Source of the DNA: Acidobacteriota bacterium
Lineage (GTDB): Bacteria > Acidobacteriota > Thermoanaerobaculia > Multivoradales > JAHEKO01
Length of the DNA: 11,445 nucleotides
Reading direction: 5' to 3'
Assembly: GCA_029863825.1 (NCBI GenBank)
Contig: JAOTUP010000021.1
Span: forward strand, 1-11,445
In this document: positions 1 through 5,563 of the stretch, in pieces
How positions within the stretch are numbered: the first letter of the stretch is position 1
How the letters are laid out: each line of letters starts with the position of its first letter
Made by a program: the position numbers and the translations under genes
Notes under the pieces: generated by a model
Told to the model about the DNA's origin: nothing
Database searches by the model: none
The model's input: only the letters and a program-made list of their open reading frames with translations

Positions 1-1
1 C

Positions 2-415
2 CGTCAGATGAGCCGCCACGTGGCGGCTCGGCAGGTGGTCAACGTCGGGTCGGTCGGACTCCCGTTCAACGGCGATCGGCGCGCTCAGTACGCAGTCTTC
101 GACTGGAACGGCAGCGAATGGACGACCCGCCTGCGCCAGGTCGAATACGACATCGACGAGATCCTGCGCATCTACGACACGTCCGGCTTTTCCGCTGCAG
201 GCGGAGTGACGGCCGAGCTGCTCCGCCTGGAGCTCACTCATGCATCGCCATTTCTCGTGCCGTTTCTCAAATGGTGCGAGGCGCTTGGCGCGAGCCCGGC
301 GGCGGATCGAATCGAGCCGTTTCTCGACCTCTATGATCCGGGCGAGCCGGTGCAGGAGTTCTTCGTTCGATTGGAAGCCAGCGTGCTGGACAGGCTTCGT
401 CGCTCCGGTCCCTGA
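2..415 (+). CDS. Calcineurin-like phosphoesterase, C-terminal part (5' truncated by window edge)
   Basis: The reading frame is open to the left edge, so only about the last 137 residues are present. The stretch VVNVGSVGLPFNGD near the start is the signature of the small Metallophos_2 (YfcE/MJ0936-like) phosphoesterases, where it follows the metal-binding GHTH motif. That motif would lie just outside the window. Next come the usual 'YAVFDWNGSEW' strand and 'VEYDIDEI', after which the family proteins continue into a helical tail. Here the tail is long, about 75 residues (LLRLELTHASPFLVPFLKWCEAL...). These enzymes are typically cytoplasmic metal-dependent phosphodiesterases or phosphatases, and the natural substrate cannot be told from this fragment. 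The ATG at base 8 is internal to the domain and is not the real start. The family call is confident; the substrate is unknown. Confidence 0.85.
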   Translation, partial: RQMSRHVAARQVVNVGSVGLPFNGDRRAQYAVFDWNGSEWTTRLRQVEYDIDEILRIYDTSGFSAAGGVTAELLRLELTHASPFLVPFLKWCEALGASPAADRIEPFLDLYDPGEPVQEFFVRLEASVLDRLRRSGP

Positions 416-564
416 AGCTCTTCCGCATCGGGGTGAGCCGAAGAGACGTCCTCTCGACGTATCCCACGATGAGGGGGGCGGACGGCCCTGGCGACCTCGA
501 GGTCTCGCCTCGTGCTGCTAGACTCAGAGATTCCGATACGCTGCTGAGTTCGAGTCAATCAAAG
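416..564 (+). promoter_or_regulatory. Intergenic region with -10-like motif TGCTAGACT and leader inverted repeat
   Basis: The gap before the ATPase gene contains TGCTAGACT at 516-524. It resembles an extended -10 (TGN-TAGACT), and the same nine bases recur upstream of the FHA phosphatase gene. No good -35 is seen at the expected distance. Immediately downstream lies an inverted repeat, ACTCAG at 522-527 against CTGAGT at 544-549, interleaved with GACTC at 521-525 against GAGTC at 552-556. It could be an operator or a leader hairpin. Two short stem-loops (418-445 and 446-460) follow the phosphoesterase stop, but neither has a T tract, so they are not convincing terminators. The inferred leader is about 34 nt. 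Confidence 0.45.
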
Positions 565-1371
565 ATGTACAACGAGTTCTTCGGCTTCCGCGAACCCCCC
601 TTCAACATCACACCGGATCCGCATTTCCTCTTCTTCAGTGATCGCCACGAGGAAGCGTTCAATCACCTTCTCTTCGGACTTCAGGAGCGGAAGGGGTTCA
701 TCCAGATTACCGGCGAGATCGGCGCCGGCAAAACGACGATCTGCCGGGCGCTGCTGGAGCACCTCGGCCCGACCTACAAGACCGCTCTGGTTCTCAACCC
801 GGTGATGACCGGAGAGCAGCTCATCTGGTTGGTGTTGGCCGAACTGGGAGTAGAGCCCGGCGAAGACAGATTGGCCAACGTCCAGCGGCTCAACGAGTTT
901 CTGCTGCAGCAATTGCCGCTCGGCAATGACGTCGTCCTGGTGATCGACGAGGCGCAGGACCTCAGTCTGGAGTTGCTCGAGGAAGTCCGCCTGCTTTCCA
1001 ACCTGGAGACTGACCAGCGCAAACTGCTGCAGATCGTGTTGATCGGCCAACCCGAACTGCGTGACGTTCTCGATCAGCCGGCGCTGCGCCAGCTGCGACA
1101 ACGAATCACGATTCGCTACCACCTGCGCCCGCTGTCGCTCAACGAAACCGACCGCTACATCCAGCACCGACTGCATGTCGCCGGCGCCAACTCGCGACCT
1201 GTGTTCCAGCGCCGAGCAGTTCGCCGGATCCACCGCTACGCGAGAGGTATCCCGCGGCTCGTCAATGCGCTGTGCGACAAGACGTTGCTCTGCGGGTATG
1301 TCCTCGGTACCGACAGACTCACGGCGCGGCACGTGCGTCGCGCCATTCGCGAGCTCGAGGGCCGCCACTGA
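565..1371 (+). CDS. ExeA/GspA-type AAA ATPase (type II secretion / pilus assembly)
   Basis: A 268-residue AAA+ ATPase of the ExeA/GspA class. It opens with MYNEFFGFREPPFNITPDP, the standard N-terminus of the family, which fixes the ATG at 565 rather than in-frame codons further upstream. Walker A is GEIGAGKTT (residues 50-58) and Walker B is VLVIDEAQ (124-131). A sensor-1 strand IVLIGQPEL lies near 157-165, arginine-finger-like LRQLRQRI near 176-181, and the sensor-2 motif GIPRLVN at 228-234. In Aeromonas, ExeA works with ExeB to insert the GspD secretin through peptidoglycan. That protein has a membrane span and a C-terminal peptidoglycan-binding region, both absent here, so this protein should be cytoplasmic. 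Its TGA overlaps the ATG of the GspB-like gene (TGATG), implying co-translation. The exact client machine (T2SS, type IV pilus or exopolysaccharide export) is not shown by the sequence. No strong ribosome binding site precedes the ATG. Confidence 0.88.
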   Translation: MYNEFFGFREPPFNITPDPHFLFFSDRHEEAFNHLLFGLQERKGFIQITGEIGAGKTTICRALLEHLGPTYKTALVLNPVMTGEQLIWLVLAELGVEPGEDRLANVQRLNEFLLQQLPLGNDVVLVIDEAQDLSLELLEEVRLLSNLETDQRKLLQIVLIGQPELRDVLDQPALRQLRQRITIRYHLRPLSLNETDRYIQHRLHVAGANSRPVFQRRAVRRIHRYARGIPRLVNALCDKTLLCGYVLGTDRLTARHVRRAIRELEGRH

Positions 1372-2303
1372 TGAGTCTCGTCAATGACGCCCTGCGCAAG
1401 GCGCGAGCCGAGGCCACTCGGCAGGATGCGAGCCGCGCCGACTTTCAACTGCCTCTGCTGGAGCGATCTTCGCGCCGGCAGCGCCGGCCGAAGCTGACAC
1501 CGGCTGCACGGACGCTGGTGTCGTTGGCAGCGGCCCTGATCGGCGCCGTCCTCGTGGTCTTCTGGCTGCTGCGTACCGTCACTCCAGGCGAAGAAGGCCA
1601 GGTGCAGGCTCGAGCCGGCGGCGGCGAAACTCTCGTGATCGGTGCCGACTCGGCGGGTCCCGACCGGCCGACCGCAGCCGGCGGTGCAGAAGGCGTAACC
1701 GCCGTGGATGCGACACCGGCGACGCCAGAAACCACGACTCCGGCGACCGACTCCCGCCGCGACGTTGCCCGGATCCCGCCGCGACGGAACTCGGCGGTGG
1801 TCGCTCCCGCGGAGCCGCCAGAACCGGCATTCAAAGGCGAACCGAGAAGCGGCCAGACCTCGATCGGGAACTCGGCAGCTCCTGCCTCGTCGCGAGAAGC
1901 GCCGGCCGTGAGGCCGGCACCCGCAGAGAGCACCTCGCCCAATGCCCAGCAGTTGCGCCCGCAGTCGCCGATCATGAGCTCGATCCCGGCAGAAGGAGCC
2001 GGTCGCAACGCCGATCCGACACCCGACGAGCCGGCCGGCGAGTCCGCCGCCGACAGAGGTCCGGAGACTGATGCCGGCTCGGCAGCGTCAAGTGAGGCCT
2101 ACCTGCGCGAGGCGGAGATTCCCGGCATCGGGATGTTTCGCCTCGACGGGATCGCCTGGTCGACTGACCAGCCGTTCGCTCTGCTGAACGGCGAAGTCGT
2201 CGGGCGAGGGGGCTTCGTCGACGGGCTTGCAGTCGCCGACATCACACCGGACCGAGTGGTGTTGGTTGGCGCGGACCGCCGCTTCGTCATTCGCTTGCGC
2301 TGA
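1371..2303 (+). CDS. GspB-like type II secretion accessory protein, single membrane span
   Basis: A 310-residue protein starting MSLVNDALRKARAEA, the conserved cytoplasmic N-terminus of GspB/ExeB-like proteins. One transmembrane helix spans roughly residues 46-68. A long low-complexity linker rich in Ala, Pro, Glu, Ser and Thr (about 72-240) would cross the periplasm. The last 60 residues form the GspB C-terminal domain, with the marks 'FRLDGIAWSTDQPFALLNGEVVG', a GGFVDG turn, and 'PDRVVLV' leading to a basic end. In the Exe system ExeB partners ExeA to help the secretin assemble. The start overlaps the ATPase stop by one base, and an in-frame start further upstream would run deep into the ATPase gene and is rejected. 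The gene ends 6 bp from the convergent PilZ gene with no visible terminator. The family is well supported; the secretion role is inferred from the pair. Confidence 0.85.
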   Translation: MSLVNDALRKARAEATRQDASRADFQLPLLERSSRRQRRPKLTPAARTLVSLAAALIGAVLVVFWLLRTVTPGEEGQVQARAGGGETLVIGADSAGPDRPTAAGGAEGVTAVDATPATPETTTPATDSRRDVARIPPRRNSAVVAPAEPPEPAFKGEPRSGQTSIGNSAAPASSREAPAVRPAPAESTSPNAQQLRPQSPIMSSIPAEGAGRNADPTPDEPAGESAADRGPETDAGSAASSEAYLREAEIPGIGMFRLDGIAWSTDQPFALLNGEVVGRGGFVDGLAVADITPDRVVLVGADRRFVIRLR

Positions 2304-2309
2304 CGTGCC

Positions 2310-3398
2310 TTACGAAGCCGTCGCCTGTTCGCGATGGATCTTCCAGCCTTGCGGGGTCTGCCTCAAGTCAAGGGTCTTGCGCACGATGTCCGAGAACGAG
2401 TCCGAACGGTAGGTCTGGGTGAATGTCACCCGCGCCTCCTCCCGGTCGATGATCTCCGTCTCCATGCTGGTCAGTGCCACCAGAATCCGACCGGGGCGAG
2501 TGAGCCGTTCGTACCTCTGCGTTTCCCACGCTTCGCGGCTCGTACCATCCGCGGGCACGAAGTCCTCGGCATAGAAACGAAGATAGCCCTCGACGTCGCG
2601 CCGCGACCAGGCGCCGGCCCAGTCTCTCACCGCCCCCTCGATCGCCGCCTCGACAGCCTGTAGGTCTTCCGCCGACTGCCGCGCCTCGACGGCACTCCCT
2701 CCCGACCCGGCCGATCCGTCGTCAACCGATACGCCCTTGGTTTCCTCCCCCGACTCTACCGGGACCGATGCAATGGACGAATTGTCCGCCGTTGCCGTCG
2801 GCTGTGCCTCGCCGGCGGACGGCCTGATGAGCGTCAGGGTCCCGGCGCCCGCCGCAAACAGAATGAGCCCGGCCACCAGGCCAAAGGCGACGCTGCGGCC
2901 GGATGCCCCACCTTTCGCCGTGCTGCTCGCCACGAACGCTCCGCGATTGTCGAAGTTCGAGAGCTCGAAGGGGACAACGCCCTCCGGGAGCTGATGCAAG
3001 ACAACCCAGCGGATAAGGCGTCGACTGTCGGCGGAAATCTCGGTGAACTCGACGCCCATGCCGGCCGGCATCGAAGGGTCTACTTCCTTCTCCCTCACCC
3101 ACACCACCCAGCCGGTCCCTTTGATCAGCTCCAACCCGTCCGTCAACTTGAACTCGAACCTCACCGGCGTCCCGGGGGGATGCGGATCTCGGGAACGAAC
3201 GAACATCCCGGTCATTGACAAATTGGCCGAGTACTCTGTCGCAAACCCGTCGAAATCGTGAAACCTGAGGACGATCTTGCGGTGGAGCGCGATGCGCTGC
3301 GACTCGATCGGACGCTCTGGATGTGGCTGGTTCACTTCCCCGCTCCGGGAGCTGCGGAACGGCTCGAAGACCGGAATGTCGCGTCGAGCCGTCGCCAT
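2310..3398 (-). CDS. PilZ domain - transmembrane helix - NTF2-like domain protein
   Basis: A 362-residue protein in three parts. Residues about 33-140 form a PilZ-like domain of the Myxococcus type (TIGR02266-like), with the NLSMTGMF motif (NxSxxG) at 59-66, 'PPGTPVRFEFKL' and 'GMGVEF'. The basic patch before it (RIALHRKIVLR) only loosely matches the canonical RxxxR, so c-di-GMP binding is plausible but uncertain. One membrane helix lies at about 169-191. A Ser/Gly/Glu-rich linker leads to an NTF2/SnoaL-like domain at about 245-358 ('DWAGAWSRRDVEGYLRFYAEDF...', 'WETQRYERL', 'VTFTQTYRSDSFSD', 'GWKIHRE'). This resembles the domain found at the C-terminus of some L,D-transpeptidases (Cds6 type). 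The topology would be cytoplasmic PilZ and periplasmic NTF2-like domain. The ATG at 3398 gives a normal PilZ N-terminus, and the extension to 3524 would overlap the divergent gene. No strong ribosome binding site is seen. Confidence 0.82.
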   Translation of the reverse strand: MATARRDIPVFEPFRSSRSGEVNQPHPERPIESQRIALHRKIVLRFHDFDGFATEYSANLSMTGMFVRSRDPHPPGTPVRFEFKLTDGLELIKGTGWVVWVREKEVDPSMPAGMGVEFTEISADSRRLIRWVVLHQLPEGVVPFELSNFDNRGAFVASSTAKGGASGRSVAFGLVAGLILFAAGAGTLTLIRPSAGEAQPTATADNSSIASVPVESGEETKGVSVDDGSAGSGGSAVEARQSAEDLQAVEAAIEGAVRDWAGAWSRRDVEGYLRFYAEDFVPADGTSREAWETQRYERLTRPGRILVALTSMETEIIDREEARVTFTQTYRSDSFSDIVRKTLDLRQTPQGWKIHREQATAS

Positions 3399-3471
3399 TG
3401 CAGCGTACCATGACCCACATCTGGTGGAGCGCCCTATAATCACTGCACTTGATACGAAGAGTGGAAGCTCC
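3399..3471. promoter_or_regulatory. Divergent promoter region with TATAAT box
   Basis: These 73 bp separate the divergent PilZ and methyltransferase genes. On the plus strand a perfect TATAAT lies at 3435-3440, about 30 bases before the GTG start at 3472. The best -35 candidate, ATGACC or TGACCC around 3410-3416, is weak and 18-19 bp away. On the minus strand the same AT-rich spot reads ATTATAG, so the two promoters may overlap and compete. The minus-strand promoter is a guess. Confidence 0.5.
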
Positions 3472-4308
3472 GTGGGCAAGAAGAAACGCAAGAAGAGGAA
3501 GCTCAAGCGCCGGCAAGGCGCCACGGCTGGCCTCGCCGCCGCTGCTGATCGCCACGAGTGCTACCAGAAGTCGGTGCAATCGCCACAGGCCGACCTCGAC
3601 TTCTTCTGCGCTCGCTTTGCCGAACGTCGGAGCCGCCAGCCACGATCGCTGCGCGAAGATTTTTGTGGCACCGCCTACCTGTCTTCACACTGGCTCCGGG
3701 GAGGCGCTGAGCGCACGGCCCTGGCAGTGGATCTCGACCCCGAGACGCTCGCCTGGGGGGAACTCCACAATCTTCGTCCCGACATCGCCGAACGGATCGA
3801 ATTGAGATGCGCCGATGTGCGATCGATCTCCTCGCCCAAGGTCGACCTCGCCTGCGCCATGAATTTCAGTTTCTGCGTCTTCAAACAACGAGCCGATCTG
3901 CGACGCTACTTCGACGCCGTCGCCGAGGGTCTGGCCGACGACGGCGTGTTCGTCTGCGAGCTCTATGGCGGCACCGAGGCCATCGTCGAGATCGAAGAGA
4001 GTCGAGAGGTAGAGGACTTCACCTTCACGTGGGAGCAGGCCAAATACAACCCGATCACCAACGAGACGTTGTGCCATATTCACTTCACCTTCGAGGACGG
4101 CTCGCGCATCGACAAGGCGTTCACCTACGACTGGCGGCTATGGTCGATACCAGAAGTGCGCGAGCTTCTGGAAGAGGCCGGGTTTCGCAGCGTCGATGTG
4201 TACTGGGAGGCTGTCGACGAGGATGGCGACGGGACCGGAGAGCATCACCTCTCAACCGAAGAGCAGAACCAGGAAGGCTGGCTGGTCCTGATCGTTGCCG
4301 CCAAGTGA
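3472..4308 (+). CDS. Class I SAM-dependent methyltransferase with lysine/arginine-rich N-terminal tail
   Basis: A 278-residue Rossmann-fold methyltransferase. Motif I is the unusual LREDFCGTAYLS (residues 60-71). The acidic end of strand 2 is AVDLDPE at 85-91, followed by 'LAWGELHNL', and then the strand-3 loop ADVR (114-117). Post-motif elements 'MNFSFCVFK', 'VCELYGG', 'YNPITNETLCHIHFTFEDGSR' and 'FTYDWRLWSIPEVRELLEEAGF' are typical of one recurring bacterial family whose substrate is, as far as I know, uncharacterised. The GTG at 3472 is chosen because it lies 30 nt past the TATAAT box and follows GGAAG at 3463-3467. The in-frame extension upstream would overlap the divergent gene. The first 14 residues after the initiator contain 12 Lys or Arg, suggesting contact with nucleic acid or ribosome. 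That is inference only. Confidence 0.85.
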   Translation: MGKKKRKKRKLKRRQGATAGLAAAADRHECYQKSVQSPQADLDFFCARFAERRSRQPRSLREDFCGTAYLSSHWLRGGAERTALAVDLDPETLAWGELHNLRPDIAERIELRCADVRSISSPKVDLACAMNFSFCVFKQRADLRRYFDAVAEGLADDGVFVCELYGGTEAIVEIEESREVEDFTFTWEQAKYNPITNETLCHIHFTFEDGSRIDKAFTYDWRLWSIPEVRELLEEAGFRSVDVYWEAVDEDGDGTGEHHLSTEEQNQEGWLVLIVAAK

Positions 4309-4315
4309 GCAACGC

Positions 4316-4329
4316 CGGGTGACGACCCG
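4316..4329 (+). other. Small hairpin between methyltransferase and MscS genes
   Basis: CGGGT at 4316-4320 and ACCCG at 4325-4329 form a perfect five-base stem with a GACG loop, between the methyltransferase stop and the MscS ribosome binding site. There is no T tract, so it is not a normal terminator. It could be a minor leader or mRNA-stability structure. Confidence 0.3.
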
Positions 4330-4344
4330 AGTGGAGAAACCAAA

Positions 4345-5412
4345 ATGAATACAGCGGCAGAACGACTGGGGAGCGAGTGGCTATCGTGGCTGGGTGAGAG
4401 ACCGCTCATTCAGGCTCTCGTCATCGTTCTCGCCGCCGCTCTCGCCGCCAAAGTCGTGGACTGGATCCTCACCAAAGCGATATCAGTGTGGGCGAAGCGG
4501 TCCCACACCGATCTCGACGATCGATTGATCGCCCTGCTGCATCGACCGCTCTTTATTAGCGTGTTCCTCGTTGGTATCTGGCTGGCTGCCTCCAGACTCG
4601 GCCTCTCGCCGCCGATGCAGACTCTCGTGCTGCGCCTGCTCAAGACGCTGGCGCTCGTTTTGTGGGCCACGTTTGCCGTGCGAGCAGCGGCCATCCTCCT
4701 CGCTGCCGCCAGCAGGCTCGAGAAACGGAGCCAGCTCATCGAGCCTCGAACCCTGGCACTGGCCGACAACACCGCCAAGCTGCTCATCTTTGGCGGCGCA
4801 GCCTACTTGTTTTTCCTCTCCTGGGGGATCGACGTCGGCGGCTGGCTGGTGTCAGCGGGTGTTCTCGGTCTGGTTCTGGGTCTGGCCGCCAAGGATTCGC
4901 TGGCCAACCTCTTTGCCGGTATGTTCATCCTCGCCGATGCCCCCTACAAAGTCGGCGATTTCATCAATCTCGACTCCGGCGAGCGCGGCGAGGTGACACA
5001 GATCGGCCTGCGCAGCACGCGTCTGCTGACTCGCGACGACATCGAGATCACGGTACCCAACTCCGCCATCGCCGCCGCCAAGATCGTCAACGAAAGCGGT
5101 GGGCCATGGGAGAAGGAACGCGTGCGATTGAAGGTCGGCGTTGCCTACGGGTCCGATATCGATCGCGTGCGGGAGGCCCTGTTGACGACGGCGAGCGAGA
5201 ATCCCGACGTAGTTGACCAACCCGAGCCGCGAGTGCGCATGCGGGGCTTCGGAGAGTCGGCTCTCGATTTCGAGCTTCTGGCGTGGATCACCGAGCCGGT
5301 GCTTCGCGGCCGCGTCCTCGACGCCCTATACGAGGATGTCTACAAGCGCTTTCAGCGAGACGGCATAGAGATCCCGTTCCCACAGCGCGACATCAATATG
5401 CGTCGCTCGTAA
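4345..5412 (+). CDS. MscS-family small-conductance mechanosensitive channel
   Basis: A 355-residue inner-membrane channel that opens under membrane tension to release solutes during osmotic downshock. Hydrophobic segments lie near residues 20-42, 67-85, 95-122 and 142-162. The pore helix is at about 166-196, with the glycine/alanine-packed 'AGVLGLVLGLAAKDSLANLFAGMFIL'-type signature (split around residue 180). The beta domain follows: 'YKVGDFINL', 'GEVTQIGLRSTRL' and 'VPNS' at 237-240, which are family hallmarks. The C-terminal alpha/beta domain ends at 'GIEIPFPQRDI'. At 355 residues it is longer than E. coli MscS (286), with extra N-terminal helices, and is of the medium-length bacterial type. 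A GGAG at 4333-4336 sits 8 nt before the ATG. It lies 36 bp after the methyltransferase stop and may be cotranscribed with it. Confidence 0.93.
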   Translation: MNTAAERLGSEWLSWLGERPLIQALVIVLAAALAAKVVDWILTKAISVWAKRSHTDLDDRLIALLHRPLFISVFLVGIWLAASRLGLSPPMQTLVLRLLKTLALVLWATFAVRAAAILLAAASRLEKRSQLIEPRTLALADNTAKLLIFGGAAYLFFLSWGIDVGGWLVSAGVLGLVLGLAAKDSLANLFAGMFILADAPYKVGDFINLDSGERGEVTQIGLRSTRLLTRDDIEITVPNSAIAAAKIVNESGGPWEKERVRLKVGVAYGSDIDRVREALLTTASENPDVVDQPEPRVRMRGFGESALDFELLAWITEPVLRGRVLDALYEDVYKRFQRDGIEIPFPQRDINMRRS

Positions 5413-5448
5413 GCACCAGCGCCGGTCTATATCTGCATCAACCTTGGT

Positions 5449-5544
5449 CACGCCGAGCGACTCGACGTCGAAGATGAGCGTCGCGTCGAGACCGATCATT
5501 GAATCAGTACCGCCGCCACGGTACGCCGGCTCCGACAGACATTG
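5449..5544 (-). pseudogene. Relic of an FKBP-type peptidyl-prolyl isomerase (C-terminal end only)
   Basis: Read on the minus strand, this gap encodes AYRGGGTDSMIGLD followed by ATLIFDVESLGV. The C-terminus of FKBP proteins (human FKBP12: AYGATGHPGIIPPH then ATLVFDVELLKL) aligns over these 26 positions without a gap. The AY and ATL-FDVE anchors match, as do single Gly, Ile and Leu positions between and after them. The active-site end of the domain (about 80 residues) is missing. An in-frame TAG at 5545-5547 lies just upstream, formed by the antisense of the TGCTAGACT motif of the next gene. After the last valine the frame runs on through the antisense of MscS to a TAG near 5326-5328, so the original stop is also lost. 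An ATG at 5499 could begin a 57-residue ORF, but it could not fold as an isomerase. The homology is seen directly; that it is dead is inferred. Confidence 0.72.
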
Positions 5545-5551
5545 CTAGACT
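5543..5551 (+). promoter_or_regulatory. Putative -10 element TGCTAGACT for the FHA phosphatase gene
   Basis: This nine-base motif is identical to the one at 516-524 and one base different from the one at 8803-8811. It ends 12 bp before the ATG at 5564. If it is the -10, transcription would start near 5557-5559, leaving a leader of only about 5-7 nt, so the message may be effectively leaderless. That agrees with the lack of a Shine-Dalgarno sequence. No clear -35 is seen. Confidence 0.45.
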
Positions 5552-5563
5552 CGCTTGCGGGCA

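Noticed and set aside
418..460. Hairpins after the phosphoesterase gene as a terminator
   Set aside because: The stems are five to six bases and no T run follows either of them.
433..564. N-terminal extension of the ATPase from GTG 433
   Set aside because: The extra 44 residues lack similarity to the family, whose members begin MYxxFFGF. The putative -10 motif lies inside the extension.
559..1368. 269-residue antisense ORF across the whole ATPase gene
   Set aside because: It is the shadow frame of a well-supported AAA ATPase in GC-rich DNA. Its product has no recognisable domain and it has no promoter or ribosome site.
3277..3471. Upstream start for the methyltransferase
   Set aside because: It would overlap the divergent PilZ gene and cross the TATAAT box, and the extra residues are not like the family.
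3399..3524. Upstream start for the PilZ protein
   Set aside because: It would overlap the methyltransferase start region and add a hydrophobic stretch that is antisense to the polybasic tail.
5555..5563. TTG start for the FHA phosphatase
   Set aside because: It adds only three residues and lies even closer to the putative -10; the ATG at 5564 fits the FHA first strand better.
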